64,000 nucleotides of DNA from contig CM051519.1 in the NCBI GenBank assembly GCA_028015205.1, positions 77,211,539-77,275,538 of the forward strand. The letters are read 5' to 3'. The stretch's first letter is position 1. Each line of letters opens with the position of its first letter. The notes below the pieces were generated by a model that had not been told where the DNA came from, searched no databases, and saw nothing but the letters and a program-made list of their open reading frames with translations. Below, piece after piece: positions 34,195 through 47,548 of the stretch. The position numbers were made by a program, and so were the translations under genes. Origin of the DNA: Mytilisepta virgata (Eukaryota; Mollusca; Bivalvia; Mytilida; Mytilidae).

Positions 34195-34570
34195 GTAAAT
34201 AAAGTGCGTCTACAGAAATCGAAGCTAGCTAACAGATCTGAAACTAGACCCTGGTGAGCAATTAAGCTCATATAATATATCGACAATAGAATACCGAAGG
34301 AAAAGTCCACAAATTCGAAGTCCAAGGAAAAGACAAAATCAGGAGAATGGAACACAACAAACAAACACCACAAGGATACATGTATTAACTAAAAGAATAA
34401 AAACGTATAATAAACTAAACAAAACTAGAACAATACAGCACAGAAACTAAAGCACTAGCAATGCGAACTCCCATGAAAAACCGGGAGTGACATCAAGTGC
34501 TCCGGAAGGGTAAGCATGTCCTGCCCCGTTAACGACACCTTGAAATTTGAACAAACTGACTGCAAATGAG
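34195..34570 (+). repeat. Dispersed GGTGCTCCGG repeat, copy 1
   Basis: CGAACTCCCATGAAAAACCGGGAGTGACATCAAGTGCTCCGGAAGGGTAAGCA and CCTGCCCCGTTAACG recur with variation at 35130-35455, 40560-40860, 55560-55860, 60690-60810 and, inverted, 11385-11454. The complementary strand tends to stay open and hydrophobic. Confidence 0.75.
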
Positions 34571-35129
34571 AACAAACACTACAAAACATAGCTTAGTTTG
34601 GATTCCTGTTTGTTTTAATTGTTTTGGATTTTAACGGTTGTGCTTATTAATTCATCATTTTATCTTTTATCGGGTTTCCAACACTTTGATCTCGAGCAGT
34701 GCTGATGAATTGTCAGTCAACGAAATGACCATACAGTGCATCAAATTTATTTCGGTATTTTGTGATACGTTTTATTTATACACATATAAGATATATAACC
34801 TACTGTATTGTTAGCATCCTCATATATCATCCATATACCACTAAAAACGGAACAATCAATAAACAACGAAAACTGGTATGTTTGAAAAAAGAAATATGTA
34901 AAAAGAAAACTGTGCACTTAGAATTAAATATAAACATTTTTAAAAACAAATTGAAAATGCTCCAAAGTCTCTATAGAATATATTTCCATAAATAATATAC
35001 AAGTCCTTATAAAACTCCTACCGAGTTCACCTATTACTTTATATTTACGGATACATTTCCGGAAAGAGGAAGATACACAGAGTGAGCAGACAGAAAAGGC
35101 GGGGAAAAAAATGTGTAGGAAATTTACAG

Positions 35130-35455
35130 TTCTTTAAAAGGGGGGATCTACCAGATCTACTTTACTGCTGAATTGCAGCCTTTCATCAACGATAAACATT
35201 TTGGAGAAAATAAAAATAAACAATCTGTAATATATAAAAAAAAAACAAATATACCTAAGGAGCAATAAAAAACGTAATCCATTGGACAGACAAACTCGGG
35301 AAAACAAATGAACAACCATAAGCACAACAAATAAACACAGAAAAGTAAAAAACAATGAACAACACGAACTCCTGTAAAAACCAGGAGTGAATCCAGGTGC
35401 TCAGGGATGGTAAGCAGTTCCTGCTCCGTATACGGCACCCGTCGTGAAGTTCAAC
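35130..35455 (+). repeat. Dispersed GGTGCTCCGG repeat, copy 2
   Basis: It ends CTGCTCCGTATACGGCACCCGTCGTG. The minus-strand frame (35438-35157) reads QELLTIPEHLDSLLVFTGV and then a hydrophobic run. A similar phrase occurs in the copy at 40636-40902. Confidence 0.75.
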
Positions 35456-38400
35456 AAAAGCCTATCTTAACAAATTTTTATAAATCATGTAAACGTTTAT
35501 GGCTTATGATATAAACTGCATATACCTTATCTTAAAAAAATCGAACAATTTCTGATTCTGTTGTACGCATGAGTGGGTTACTTCGGTTAAATTTTAATTT
35601 CTCGGCAGTCTAAAATTTGAACTATTTATAGTATAGAAGAATCTATATTTCAAAAAAGATTTGGCTACATAGGAATAAATTAACAGCGAGTCAGAATATT
35701 GTGACTTGGTTAGAATTATTATTATTTAGTGATTACAAAAATACACTTATCGACATAACCATATTTCATTATCAATACATTAGGATTGCAATTGTTACTG
35801 TACTAAAACACACAATAAATATGTCGATAGAAATTTAAAGACGGTCGTGCAAAGGGATATGAACACAGAGGAACGAGAAATAAAACAATGTGTTATTCAT
35901 GATGAACGAAAAATAAGAATTTGGACTGCACGATGCATTTTTCTAAATTTGAACACTGTGAATAACAACGTATTTATCAGCACGACCACACCTGAAATAA
36001 AAACTGCAATAAACGTTGCACGAAAATAACCCTGTACCACCCTTGATCAGTTTGAAATAAAACTCCTACCAACAGAAGTATAATTGATTTAGAAAGATAT
36101 AAAATTATATTTTATATGCTTTCAATCAAACTGATCAACACCGTATGTGCAATCACGATATTTAGTATAATTTTTTTGTATTTTCTGAAGAATTTATAAG
36201 TAAACCTTTCTGCACTAGAAAACTTGATTTCGTTTTACTTTTCAGAGTTTGTTTTAACAATGGTTACCTTTGATATCTTCACGAACATTGTGCATGAATT
36301 CGCGTGGTACAATTAACATTCGCACGTAAAGTGAGTGAACGAATTCGAATTTATAAGTGAAGACGTGACATGACAGCACTGTAAAATAGACAAGACAGTG
36401 GGCAAAATCCAAACAAAATTCTTGAGACCACTAACCAATACACAACCAAAGGAGTAAAACACACGAAACAAAGAGAATCAGCATAAAACCATATGCACTT
36501 GGAATATTAACTCCCACAATAGAACAGCATAGCTGGATAAAAAAGCATATAGCGAATACTGGTAATCGATTAGATATCGCGTTTTAAGATTACTGTCTGA
36601 ACAAGTACATAGAAGTTTGTCTTCTTGTAGAACTACTTAAACTAACAGAGAACTGTTTTCGTGATTAACTTTGAATTTCAAGATAAACTATAAAATAAAA
36701 AATATTTGCGCCGATTAATTTTATTTGTGATAAAAACAGTATCAGTGATCGCACCTGCTTTTTGAAGTCGGTTTTAACCAAATACAGTTGGAAATGCATG
36801 AACCATGGGTACAGCAGTGTTACCCCCTGTTTTATAACAAAGTTGTTTTAAATGACGGAAGGGTAGTAAATGTTCATATGTAAGATGAAAAAAAAAATTG
36901 AGAAAACATTGAAAATATATAGTATATGATCTCCATACGTCGCGTTCGAGCTTCTGTTTAGACCGGAGATATATAATTGTTTTAATTGTACGTGTTAATA
37001 CTGAGGCTCAGTCAACACTGACAAAGATTGCTGCACGGCTGTGTAAATAACTTTATAACTGGTCAAATTCAAATGTGTTTTGATTCATTCTTGCATCGAG
37101 ATGAACATGCGATATCCAGAACGTCTTTTTGTTTAACACGTTTAAAAATTTTCTTCATTCAGAAATATTCATCTACAAGAAAATATGCAATTTTTTCGAT
37201 GCGCATTTTGAAATTGGGAATGAGAAGAAGGGATGCAACAACTTCTGGTTTATTTTGATATTTGTCGAGGAATTGGCTACATATTTTGTGCCCGACTATC
37301 AGTGTCCTATACAGTTATGCCTTTTGTATTTACTTTTACTTAAAAGTGTCATAATAACCTATAGTTATTTTTATATTTGATCCTTGGTGTTCATCATTGT
37401 TCCCCTCGATTTTAGTATTGGTTTTGCCGACTCTTCTGCTTTCACTCCATGGAATATATCCATCAAGTTTGTGTGTAAATTTGGGCGCGTGCGTGGTTGC
37501 GACCAGACTTGTAATTCCCAGATAAATGATTTGACTTTTGTATGCTACTTTCATACCTATTTTTAGGCGGGCGGTTAGAAAATTTAACTTTGTGTAAGAT
37601 GACATATGCCTGATAAATTTTTGTAGTTCAGAAATCATTAAAAATAACCTCATTAAATTTATAATTGCATTGTAGTACAGTACAGATTTCAAATGATATC
37701 CTTTCGTATTTTATAGATTTATTTTGTAACAAAACACCACTATATGCACTGACTATATGGAACAATATTATACTAGTCACGTATGTCTAACATTAGATAG
37801 ACCAATCATAGTTAATGAATACAAACAAGTGTCATTTTGATGTTTCATTTCGATTAGGATAAGTACTACATGATTTTTGTATCACTTTGAGGTTTTCAAT
37901 TTTTTTCGTTTTAGTTGGAAAATGATTTATTTGCGTAATTAAACTTTCGTATGTAGGAAAACAAAGCTTGTGTAGAACAGTTCATCATTTTCGGTGCAAT
38001 AAAGCTAACTGAAGTCACTTGCTCAAAAGATTGGGGATTTCATTTGTTTAGGACAATAACCGTTAAGTAAGGACGTCGTATCATATGGGCATAGTGATAA
38101 ACGAAGACGGGTTTAATGTATGTTAAGGAGATCTTTCTCACGCTCTACTGTCCTTTGATGTTTTTGTTTTTGTTTGTATTTGTTTTTTTTTTTTTGTTGT
38201 TTAGTTACTCTTTTTGATCCTTTTGATTTTTTTACAACATTTTGGGTCTTTGATTTGTCTTTGACCACTGATGACCAGAGGTAATTTGTTGAAATATGCA
38301 TAAAAGTAAATAAAGATTGATAACAGAATGTTTATGCGAAATTGTTTAAAGAAAGATATGCTGATGATTATCACGAAATATTTTTTTTTCAATAAGATGT

Positions 38401-38590
38401 TGACGTCAACGAAAGAAAACCGTCAATGATTAATTGTTCTCATTCAAGTCAACATGATCACAATTAGCATTTTAGTTCCATGTATATCTGTCTGCAGACA
38501 ATACAACAACGTCACATTACTCGTATAAACAGGACATGACATCATATATAAGTACAGACAATAAGCCGGCTATAGTTTCCTAATGCAGTA
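35456..38590. other. Intergenic, no gene supported
   Basis: Only short unsupported ORFs are present. An inverted pair TTGATCAGTTTGA/TCAAACTGATCAA lies at 36041-36138. Confidence 0.4.
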
Positions 38591-39590
38591 CGTTTGACCT
38601 TATTATATTTTAAACAAATTGAGTCTACACTACATAATTATATAAGGTATCAATGGTCTACAACTATTGACAAATTCAGGCGAAGCCAAACAATGTCCGA
38701 AATAAAAGATATCGTAAAAAATATAACAACTTGTGGAAAGTACATAAAATGTGCATTTAGTTTTACAAGTATTAAATCCACCCCATTCCCGCATAATTGT
38801 TGCAGACAAATACTAGTAAGAGGTAGATCCTCGCCTTTAACTGAATGTCGCCTGAAAGGGCCAAAGCTTTTTTCTGCAAAACAAAATACAAATATTTATC
38901 CATATTTAGTGTTTTCTTGGCTTTCATACTAAAGTTTCATTACAATGACAAATCCAATGCTCTAAAATGTCGTGTTTACAGTTTACACGCATTACTTGAT
39001 TTAGAGTTTCCACACTGAGGCATTTTCGTTGCTAGAAGAATGCAATCCACTGAAGGGCGAATATTATCCTGATTTTGTCCAAACATGTTTTATTTCTCAA
39101 AAGTTTTGATTATTTTCACATTTGCGTAGGCAGTGCCTTGTACAAATTAATTTGGCATGTAAATATGACCTGAAACCAAGATCATACAACTTGATTTGCT
39201 ACAATAATTTAGCTCCTATGACAATTCTTTATTTCAGCGGATCATAAATTGCCGCAGAATGTATAGTACTGTAGCTAAGAAATTAATAGAATAAAAAGTC
39301 AATTAAAATAGCATTCGGAAATAGTATTGCTTATAACTTCATACTGGCAAGAAATGTGCTAAAATCATACCTCATAATCTTTAATAGACAAAAAATTAAA
39401 CACATAGAAGGTCTAATCAATTTCATACAAACAATGTAAATGATTTTATATTTAATAAGCATTCATTACATGTGAATTACAGTTTGACAATGTATGTAAA
39501 TAGTGATATGAAAAATAAGGTTACGAAAGACTACTGAAATATGTGCTGAATTGGAAATGTGTCATCTTGTTTACTGCAAAGTATAAAGCA
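38591..39590. other. Intergenic; 112-codon ORF of doubtful status
   Basis: The plus-strand frame 38594-38932 has no recognised domain and no splice-site or codon-use support. It may be chance. Confidence 0.3.
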
Positions 39591-39957
39591 GATGGATGGA
39601 TGGATGAAATTATTGTTTAACGTCCAGTGGCAAACAGGTGCATATCAGGACGAGAACATGTTGATATGATAATGAATATGATCCCTGCTTTGCACTAAAC
39701 CGACACGCTGAGTCGGATTTTTAATGTGCTAGCTCACGAGGGAAATGTCTGCAGGAAGACATATCACCCCACTCGGACATACTGATTACACTCCGAGCCA
39801 ACCAGTAGATCTTTGCTCTTACTCCTAGATGCCGCGTGCTTGGCGGAGAAGCAGCAAATACAAATTTTAATTTCTTTGGTTTGACCCGGCCGGGGATCGA
39901 ACCCGCGATCTTCTGCACTCGCGGCGAGTACGCTACCACGAGACCACCGAGGCGGTT
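39591..39957 (-). mobile_element. tRNA-derived SINE, copy 1
   Basis: Read on the minus strand, the head at 39957 begins GCCTCGGTGGTCTCGTGGTAGCG (A-box-like) and continues to GGGTTCGATCCCCGG (B box). Both are RNA polymerase III promoter elements from a tRNA. The body extends about 290 bp and ends in TCCATCCATC tail repeats. A sister copy in the same orientation is at 43796-44153. Confidence 0.88.
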
Positions 39958-40520
39958 TGTATTAAGAAGAATGACATCATGTAATCAGGTAAAATTTCCA
40001 TAAAAAGAACTTGAATGTGAATCGTATTGAGGAAAAACACATTATTTTACCTGATTATTTTCCGTTTAAAATTGTTTTATTTTTATAACTTTGGGATTGA
40101 GAATCCATACTTTCACAACATTTATTTACTCATGTTTTACAAAACAAAATTAAAGGCATCATGCTGATGTCGTTTTCGTGATGATCATAGACTAGACCAA
40201 TTTGATCTTAAAGGTTATATTTTTCCCTCATTAATTGCTGTTATGGGATTTTACCCTCATTTTAATTCTTTTGCAGATATATGTATATATAATATACATA
40301 CGTTCGATATTTATTCAGAGGTTCCTCTGACGTCAACGGCCTTTTTGTATTGGACGCAGCCCTGAGAAGTCAGAGCGAAGTCCATATAAAAACTGGGAAA
40401 TACTTCGAACGAGATTTGCCAATGATTCTTGAATTCATTTTCTGCCGAGAAAACCCTTTTTCCTGCTGTGGCCATTTGAACAATTAATTCTAAAAAAAAA
40501 AGTGTTCTCGGACTTCAGAT
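39958..40520. other. No gene seen
   Basis: AT-rich intergenic sequence downstream of the GPCR gene. Confidence 0.4.
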
Positions 40521-40559
40521 TGTAATTTCTAAAACAGTCGACAGAAATACATAATCCAT

Positions 40560-40860
40560 ACCAGGCAGTTCAGAATAAGATTATTAAGTCTGTAAAATTG
40601 CTTAATGGTTATAGAAGTGAAGTGTACAAGTAAAGTCAAGAAATACCAAAGGGATATTTGAAGGCGGGAAAAATCGAAACAACTGACAAACTCCGGAGAA
40701 CAACGAAGACAAGTACCAAAACAATACATGCATTACAATTAAAAACTAAAAACATATGAACAACATGGACCCCACCAAAAAAAACCGGGGTAGAGTCAGG
40801 TGCTCCGGAAGAGTAAGCAGTCTCTGTTTCCTGCAGGACATCCGCCATTCTGCCATGTTT
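40560..40860 (+). repeat. Dispersed GGTGCTCCGG repeat, copy 3
   Basis: CATGGACCCCACC, then GGGGTAGAGTCAGGTGCTCCGGAAGAGTAAGCAG. The minus-strand frame contains SGAPDSTPVFFGGVHVVH, comparable to the frame in the 35130-35455 copy. Confidence 0.75.
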
Positions 40861-41064
40861 TCTTGGTTGAAAATCAGGCTTTAAGTCGTAAAACACTGAC
40901 AAGTGCCGATTCTGAACAGAAGCGGCAAATTTGTCAGTTTTATATATGGACCGTCCTCTCTGGTTCCAAGACCCAAGCTAGTTTTTAAAAAGGCCTTTTA
41001 CATGACATCAGAGGAATCTCAAACTAAGAAACATTTTTATCTTTGAAAAACTTCATAATATTTA

Positions 41065-41948
41065 CTACTCGAGGGTAAATTTTGGTTTAGAGACATTGGG
41101 GTTCATGGCGATTACGTCTAATAAGGGTTCGGTGTTTAAATCTTTTATGTAACTTGTTGATTTTCTAACACTATATTTGAAAAATCTTAAATATTTTGCC
41201 CTTATTGGTGAACTACCTTCAGTGCTTTCGAAATACTTCAAATCTGGTGATTTACGACAAATTTTATTTTTCTCCAAAAAGGACGTTTTCAAACTTTGTA
41301 AACCTGAAGACTTATGATCAGGTAACGCTTTTCTAAAACAGCATATCATACGCTTATACGCATGTCTAAACTGAGAATTCATCAAACCATATACTAAAGG
41401 GTTAATTGCACTTCCGATATAAATAGAAATCTGGCAAAACATGTGAAACGGTTTCGACAGAACTGTATTCCAGTCAACTATTCCAGTTATTGTACAAGGG
41501 AAGTAAGAAATAAAAAAAACAACAAAAATCATTAACATCATTCTTGTCATGTGCATTTCCTTTCGTTGATTATGAAGGTCCAAAGCCGACATTGTTTTGG
41601 TGTTTTTGTTCAGTTTTCGGTGACTGTGCTTTGTTGTATGGTAAATTCTGGCGTAGTAATATACAATAAGTCCGCATGGAATTCCAGCTCTTGCAATCAT
41701 TAAGAATATTTTAAAGAGTTGACTTTTATGATCCAGCAATAAATTACATGTAACCAACATGACAACATAACCAAACTTCCCCCAAACACCGAGTAAAGCG
41801 GGCAGCAAAAAGATAACAGGAACCAGCCAGGCAACCAGTAACATGATGATGATATTCGTACGACTGTAGAACTTCTTATAGTCACCAGGATCTAACACAA
41901 GCTTATACCGATTGTAGGCAATAAGGGTAATAGTTATGATCGTCGTAC
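41065..41948 (-). CDS. GPCR exon 3
   Basis: The acceptor is TATTTTTCAG. It encodes the TM3 end to the C-terminus (residues 115-408) and stops at 41065. Confidence 0.92.
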
Positions 41949-44900
41949 CTGAAAAATATTAACTTTCAAAAATAATTACCAGAATATCGGCAATAGAATT
42001 AATGAGTAATAAACTTTAAAATTTTAGATGGCAGTTAAACCTTTATCGGCTGGTTGACGCTTTATATGCAGGATAACAGTAGTATAAGGTTTTTATGTTA
42101 CAAAAGTACTTATCAACTAGATACAGTATTACTTTTGGATATATTTGTTTCAACAACCGGTCTTAGAATCCGGAGAAAATATATGTCGTCTACTCATATA
42201 AAGCTTTTAATGAATCCTATAATGTAAAACAGTAGACTGTAAAATAGGCAATAATTGATGTATGATTATATATATTATAGATAAGTGTAATATATTACTT
42301 CTGAATCCCATTAGACAGAGTTTAAATAACTATAAATTGACGTAAAAGTCTTTTATTGATGTCTCTTGAAACTATTGTTTGGTATTCTTTTGGCGATATT
42401 GCCAGTAGACACATCAAAATAGTGAGACTTGACGGATGAACAATAAGGATATTTTTTTCCAGTATAAACAAATGGATTTTGTTGGTGTTGAAGGCCTCAT
42501 GGTGGCCTTCAGATAAAGAAAAACGACAAAAGCGCTATTCTTTGGCCTGAACGTGGTTATATCATGCACATTTTGGGTTTGTTTTCTTTTTATTTTATTG
42601 GCGCCTTACCAGTTAACGTATATCCCATAAAGCCAACAAATTTACACAAGGCCTCTGCAATGTACCATCCATCAGCTATGTATGTATAAATGTTGAAAGG
42701 TAGCACAAAACCAACAAAAAGTAGGTCGCAAACCGATAAATTCATCACAAATATATTTGAAACTGTTTGTAGTTTCTTTACTTTCTTCACTGCTAATAAT
42801 ACCATGATGTTTCCTAAAAATGTATAAATTTTCCAAATGTATTAATTGATATAACCCTTGTAAAAAAATTTCACATTATGTTGCAAATTGTATATTTTAC
42901 TAAATGCAATTAACAGAACAATATTAAAATAAGTATTCATAATTCAAGTACATGTACATTGTTTTAGAGAAAAAAAGGCAAAATGGAGTAAATGGCAATG
43001 AGACAATAACAGAGAAACCGAATCGAGGTCGACGTACTGCCTTCATTGGACAAACGATAACTGATACAAATCAGATAATAGCTAGAGAAATCAAATCCTC
43101 TCTGCTAAGGAGCTCCCATTTAAAAACAGTAAACATAACCAGACGTATGTCAGAGAGATTGGGAAGGCCAACAAATTATACTAAATCCAGAGACGAAAAC
43201 AAGGATGTTGGAATCAAGATAAAGTGTATAAGAAAAAATAAAAAAGAAACTAAAAGAAAAGTATATGGAAACACAAGGACAACTTCAAGTGTTCTGGAAA
43301 ACATTAGACCTCTTAGTTTTTGTTTAAAAAAAACAGTTCATACGATTCATCAATCACATTTTCTGAACTTGCGTGTGTTCATTTCAAGTTTTAGTACGCC
43401 ATCAGCTGAAATTGGTTTAAGCATTTTTGAATATTTTAGAAATAAATTGCTAACAAAAACTGAATAATTACAGAGTGAATATAATTATATTTTTTAAATT
43501 AATATATAAATAGGATATATACATTTGTGCAATAGTGTATTAGTGCTTGTCTTCCGGTCACGGTGAGGTAATCTGATGCTTATTTTTATTTATTTATTTT
43601 CTTATTTTTTTATTTTTTTAATTTTTTTTTTGCGTTAGCGCTTTTTGGTAATTTGAATTTGAATAGTGAAACAATTTGTAACAATGTGTATTATCTTCAA
43701 CTATATATAATTGTAGACGAACACCCACTTCCCCTTCTCATCAAATATATAAATGGAAATGTTGATTGGTCAGTGAAATGACAAAAAATAAACATTGGAT
43801 GGATGGATGAATTATTGTTTAACGTCCAGTGGCAACCAGGTGCATATCAGGACGAGAACATGTTGATATGATAATGAATATGATCCCTGCTTTGTACTAG
43901 ACCGACACGCTAAGTCTGATTTTTAATGTGCTAGCTCACGAGGTAATTGTCCGCAGGAAGACATATCACCTCACTCGGACACATTATACTGACTCCGAGC
44001 CGACCAGTCTGCTCTTACTCCTAGGTGCCGCGTGCTTGGCGGAGAAGCAGCAAATACCAATTTTAATGTCTTTGGTTTGACCCGGCCGGGGATTGAACCT
44101 GCGACCTTCCGCACTCGGGGCGAGCACGCTACCACGAGACCACCGAGGCGGTTAATAAAGAGTGGAAATATTATAAACTTATTAAGCTTTTATCTGGTAA
44201 ATTACAATCAAAAAGCTAAAAATGACTGTAAAAGCACACAGTTGTCTTTTCAAAGGCTAACTATTCATTTACTTCCATTTGTAAACCAAGAAATATGAGC
44301 AAGAGAATATTATATCTAAAAACACTAGGGTTAAAACGTAATACATGTACATGAAAATAGATGTCCGACGTATCAAAAACTGGATTTATATCGAACACTG
44401 TCCCGAACTCAAAACAGAAATACGATTTGATTAATATTTCATTCTTTAGAATAATCACATTGCATACTTGTAGTTTCTTTGTACCAAGAGAATTTTCCAA
44501 TGACGTCAATGTAAAGGGAATGTGTTAACATTTCTTTTCACGTCTGATGGTAATAGGTAACAAGTGACTAAAATTCCACATTTACTTAAACTTTGTCTAT
44601 CTAATTTGAAGAATGCTGTCTGTTTGGTGGCGTTGATTGGCATGTCAATGTTGACCTTTGTTTATTGATAACATTGTGTTTGAACTGTAGAGATTTCCTC
44701 TACATCATGCGTTAAAAATTATTCATGTTATTATTATCGGTATTTTTACTGTCTGCTTCAAATATTTAAAATCTCGTGGGTTTCGACTTATAAAATTCTC
44801 ATAATATAAGTTTATAATATGAGGTATCCCTACATGAGTCGTGAAGTCGAACCTTTAAATTCTTTCCTGGTTATGTCCATTGAATTACATATGCTATGGA

Positions 44901-46779
44901 CATTGGTATGAATTACATTAAAAATGAAAACGTATATAAGGAAGCCCATAAACATTGTGTATATATTGGACATTAGGATAGCCCTTCACCCGGTTTTTCT
45001 ATCAATTCATATCTCCAGTAATTGGCAGATATCCAAAATTGTCAACCCTGCTGAAGGGTTGGCCATTTTGGATATCTCCCTCCTCAGAGGGCCGTAACTG
45101 TATAATGTCAGGAAAATGATGCGTGATGGAAACAACTAACAGACAAAACCGTCGGGTATATATTGTTATTTTGATTAATAGCCCACAGTTGCAGTACATT
45201 TCGACCACCAGGATATTTTTTAATGCTTCTAAATTGATACTGTTATTGCTTGACATGCAAAATACTAATACATTAATTTTTATATTACATAAATGTTCTC
45301 CAACATGCAAGAAAAAAATATTTTAAAGTCTTGTTCTACATTATCCTACGACAAAAGGAAAAAATCGGGTCATGGTTAAGTTACATTCTCTTGTTTATGT
45401 CAGGGACGTAGGTTGGACAAATGTAAACTGTCATTTTAATGAAAAATCGTTTGTAGACAAAGCGTTTGTCTTATGAATAATAATGAAATTCTTAAAGACA
45501 AAAAATCATGCTAAAAAATGAAGTCGACATGATTTAAAGTACTAGTAATATGCAAATACAGATCATGGAAACTAGCAACAATGAATGTATTAACACAGGT
45601 CACTTTAACCTAATAAAACCTGTTGGTAGACACAAGTTCCGGTTGTATCAAAAACTCAATTGGTATTATTTCAGCATTGGAATAGAGAATGGAAACGGGA
45701 AATGTGTCAAAGAGACAACAACCCGACCAAAGAGCAGAAAACAGTTCAAGGCTACCAATGGGTCTTCAACGCAGCGAGAAAATCCCGCACCCGGAAACAG
45801 GCTTTAGCTGGCCCCTAAACAATAATGTATACTAGTTCAGCAAAATGGACGGCACACTAAACTCCGAAACATAAAAAAGAACCAAAATTCAAAAAACACA
45901 CAAGGCTAACAAAGGCTAGAGGTTCCTTATTTGGAACAGGCGCAAAAATGCGGCGGGGTTAAACATGTTTTGTGAGCTCTCAACCCTCCCCCTATACCTC
46001 TAGCCAATGTGGAATAAACAAACACACAGCGATACACACAGTAAAACTCGGTTCAAAAGTATATTTTAACACACAGGTTGTTAAAACCTTTTGCAAATTA
46101 AAAAGTGTCTTTCTCGCGCATAGCTCTGTCCTTGGAAGGTGTCTGGCTTTAACTAGTTTATATTTAATTCTGCTCTACCCCATTTTTTCTTATTATCTCG
46201 GCCCCTCACAGTTTCAACCTTGAGAAATACTATTTTCCAATGTGTAGGTACGGTGTAACGAATTACGTATCGTTTTATATTTATCCATAAAGGATATGTA
46301 TAAGATATTTATGTATTTAGTTAATTTTAATTTTTGGAAATATGTTTTGGAAAATCTCTTTTAAATCTGAGCTTCCACGTATCAGTGTATAAAATTCCTT
46401 GTCGTTAATTTAGTGTGGTACTTTTTTAGATTGAGGGAGTTAATATCAATAGTATATGACACTATCAAGATGAAGAACAGCAATTGAAGCGTTGTTCATT
46501 TACATTTGATTTTATATTCCACTATTACACAGGTAAGTTTGTCATGAACATGGACAGCTTATCCGTTAGCATCAATTGCTTTCTACTGAGGTATTAAACT
46601 TTTGAAATGTATTACTCAATGTAAAATAAAAAATCATTACCTGTGCATCCTACGAAAATAATGAGTCCTATGAGAGTAACAGCCAAGACAACCCATGGAT
46701 CGCGGTCCTCAACTAACATTTCTATGTCTTCATTAGAGTCGGTAGTATTCCAGTGGTATTTTGAACGATTCATCTCCAT
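41065..46779 (-). CDS. Rhodopsin-class GPCR, Tre1/moody/GPR84-like
   Basis: Three minus-strand exons, 46779-46641, 42813-42610 and 41948-41065, join with GT-AG introns, both in phase 1, to give 408 residues. Seven hydrophobic segments are visible. TM1 spans the first junction and holds the conserved N48 (GNIMVLL). TM2 has NLSVCDLL with D76. C103 and C182 are placed for the extracellular disulfide. The TM3 end reads NRY (127-129) instead of DRY. TM6 has FFISYFPC with P265, and TM7 has NPLVY (297-301). A Cys-rich, basic C-tail of about 100 residues follows. The N-terminus has NRS and NTT glycosylation sites and no signal peptide, as usual for this class. The NRY motif and the GTTIITITLIAYNRY phrase recall the Tre1/moody group, which signals through heterotrimeric G proteins. 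Ligand unknown. Confidence 0.9.
42610..42813 (-). CDS. GPCR exon 2
   Basis: The acceptor is ATACATTTTTAG and the donor GTAAGG. It encodes the end of TM1 through the start of TM3 (residues 47-115). Confidence 0.92.
43796..44153 (-). mobile_element. tRNA-derived SINE, copy 2, in GPCR intron 1
   Basis: It aligns to 39591-39957 along its whole length, with the same TCCATCC tail and GGCGGAGAAGCAGCAAATAC body. AATAAA flanks both ends (possible target duplication, 43788-43793 and 44155-44160). It lies in the same orientation as the receptor gene, in its first intron. Confidence 0.88.
44161..45020. other. GPCR intron 1 sequence, nothing recognised
   Basis: No repeat or exon-like signal was noticed. 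Confidence 0.4.
45027..45077. repeat. 51-bp hairpin
   Basis: AGATATCCAAAATTG-CAACCCT pairs with AGGGTTGGCCATTTTGGATATCT around GCTGA. It is inside GPCR intron 1. Confidence 0.8.
45690..46140 (+). repeat. High-copy mussel-type repeat, plus orientation
   Basis: GGGAAATGTGTCAAAGAGACAACAACCCGACC, CCAATGGGTCTTCAACGCAGCG, TTAGCTGGCCCCTAAACAA and CGGCGGGGTTAAACATG match what I remember as a very abundant Mytilus repeat. The inverse lies at 17870-18115. It sits in GPCR intron 1. Confidence 0.75.
46141..46640. other. GPCR intron 1, remainder
   Basis: Nothing recognised. Confidence 0.4.
46641..46779 (-). CDS. GPCR exon 1
   Basis: The start ATG is at 46779 (MEMNRSKYHW...). A second ATG follows two codons later. 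The exon ends ACA G with donor GTAATG at 46640. It encodes the N-terminus and most of TM1. Confidence 0.85.
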
Positions 46780-47548
46780 TTACAAAACTTCTTTTCTTTA
46801 CGATGGTCTGAAAAGCAATCAAATGAATTGAATCAGCACTGTTTATACTTTTAATTTTTAATGTTTATAGAGATAGCTATGTAAGTTTGGATTTTGTCTC
46901 TTGAAAATGTTACATACTTCACATCACGTCCTCTTATATTAATTTCCTGCGTTTTTTAATACATGACAAGTAAATGATGTAATGGATAAACATTAATGAT
47001 TCTTACATGGATGTTATCTTAAAAGATTTTTTATTTTTTTATCTTATCTGATGGTTTATCAATGGTTTCTTTCATTATTTTAAGCCTCATCTAATGTAAC
47101 TTTAAATCTTTCCACAGCATGTGAGAGAATAAGTTTTTATCATTGTTTACTTTAAAAGTACTGTAACCCTAAATAAGTGCTTGTAAAAAATTAAATCATT
47201 AATACTGTAATTACCAGATGTTTTGTATATAATGAACTGTTTTCAGTCAGAAAAAAAATGGAATAACCCGACGGTCAATATTTTTTCTACAGTTTTCTGT
47301 ATTTAATACGTTTTTCATTTAACGAAAAAGAATCTATTCAGAGCTGATGTCTGTTTAGATTTTTTATAGTGTGGTATAGCAATGCTAACAAACAAACAAG
47401 AGGCTGTCGAATGACAGCAAACCGGATTTTCCTGCATGGAAATGATATCTCATTTTCTGCTGTATGAAGGGCCACGAATATGCCACAAGAAAAGTAATAA
47501 CTTGACAACAACCAATGACCTTTGCATGGAAACGACGACTTGAACTGC
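46780..47548. other. Upstream of GPCR gene
   Basis: This stretch would hold the receptor's 5' UTR and promoter. I see no convincing TATA box. 47385-47540 looks like a repeat leading into the satellite (AACAAACAAGAGGCTGTCGAATGACAGCAAACC). Confidence 0.4.

Noticed and set aside
39721..39957. Possible functional tRNA gene on the minus strand
   Set aside because: The A and B boxes are present, but a ~360-bp body with tail and a second full copy show it is a SINE. No proper cloverleaf 3' half.
42952..43467. 171-codon plus-strand ORF
   Set aside because: It is antisense within GPCR intron 1, Lys/Arg/Thr-rich from A-rich DNA, and part resembles a repeat. No domain.
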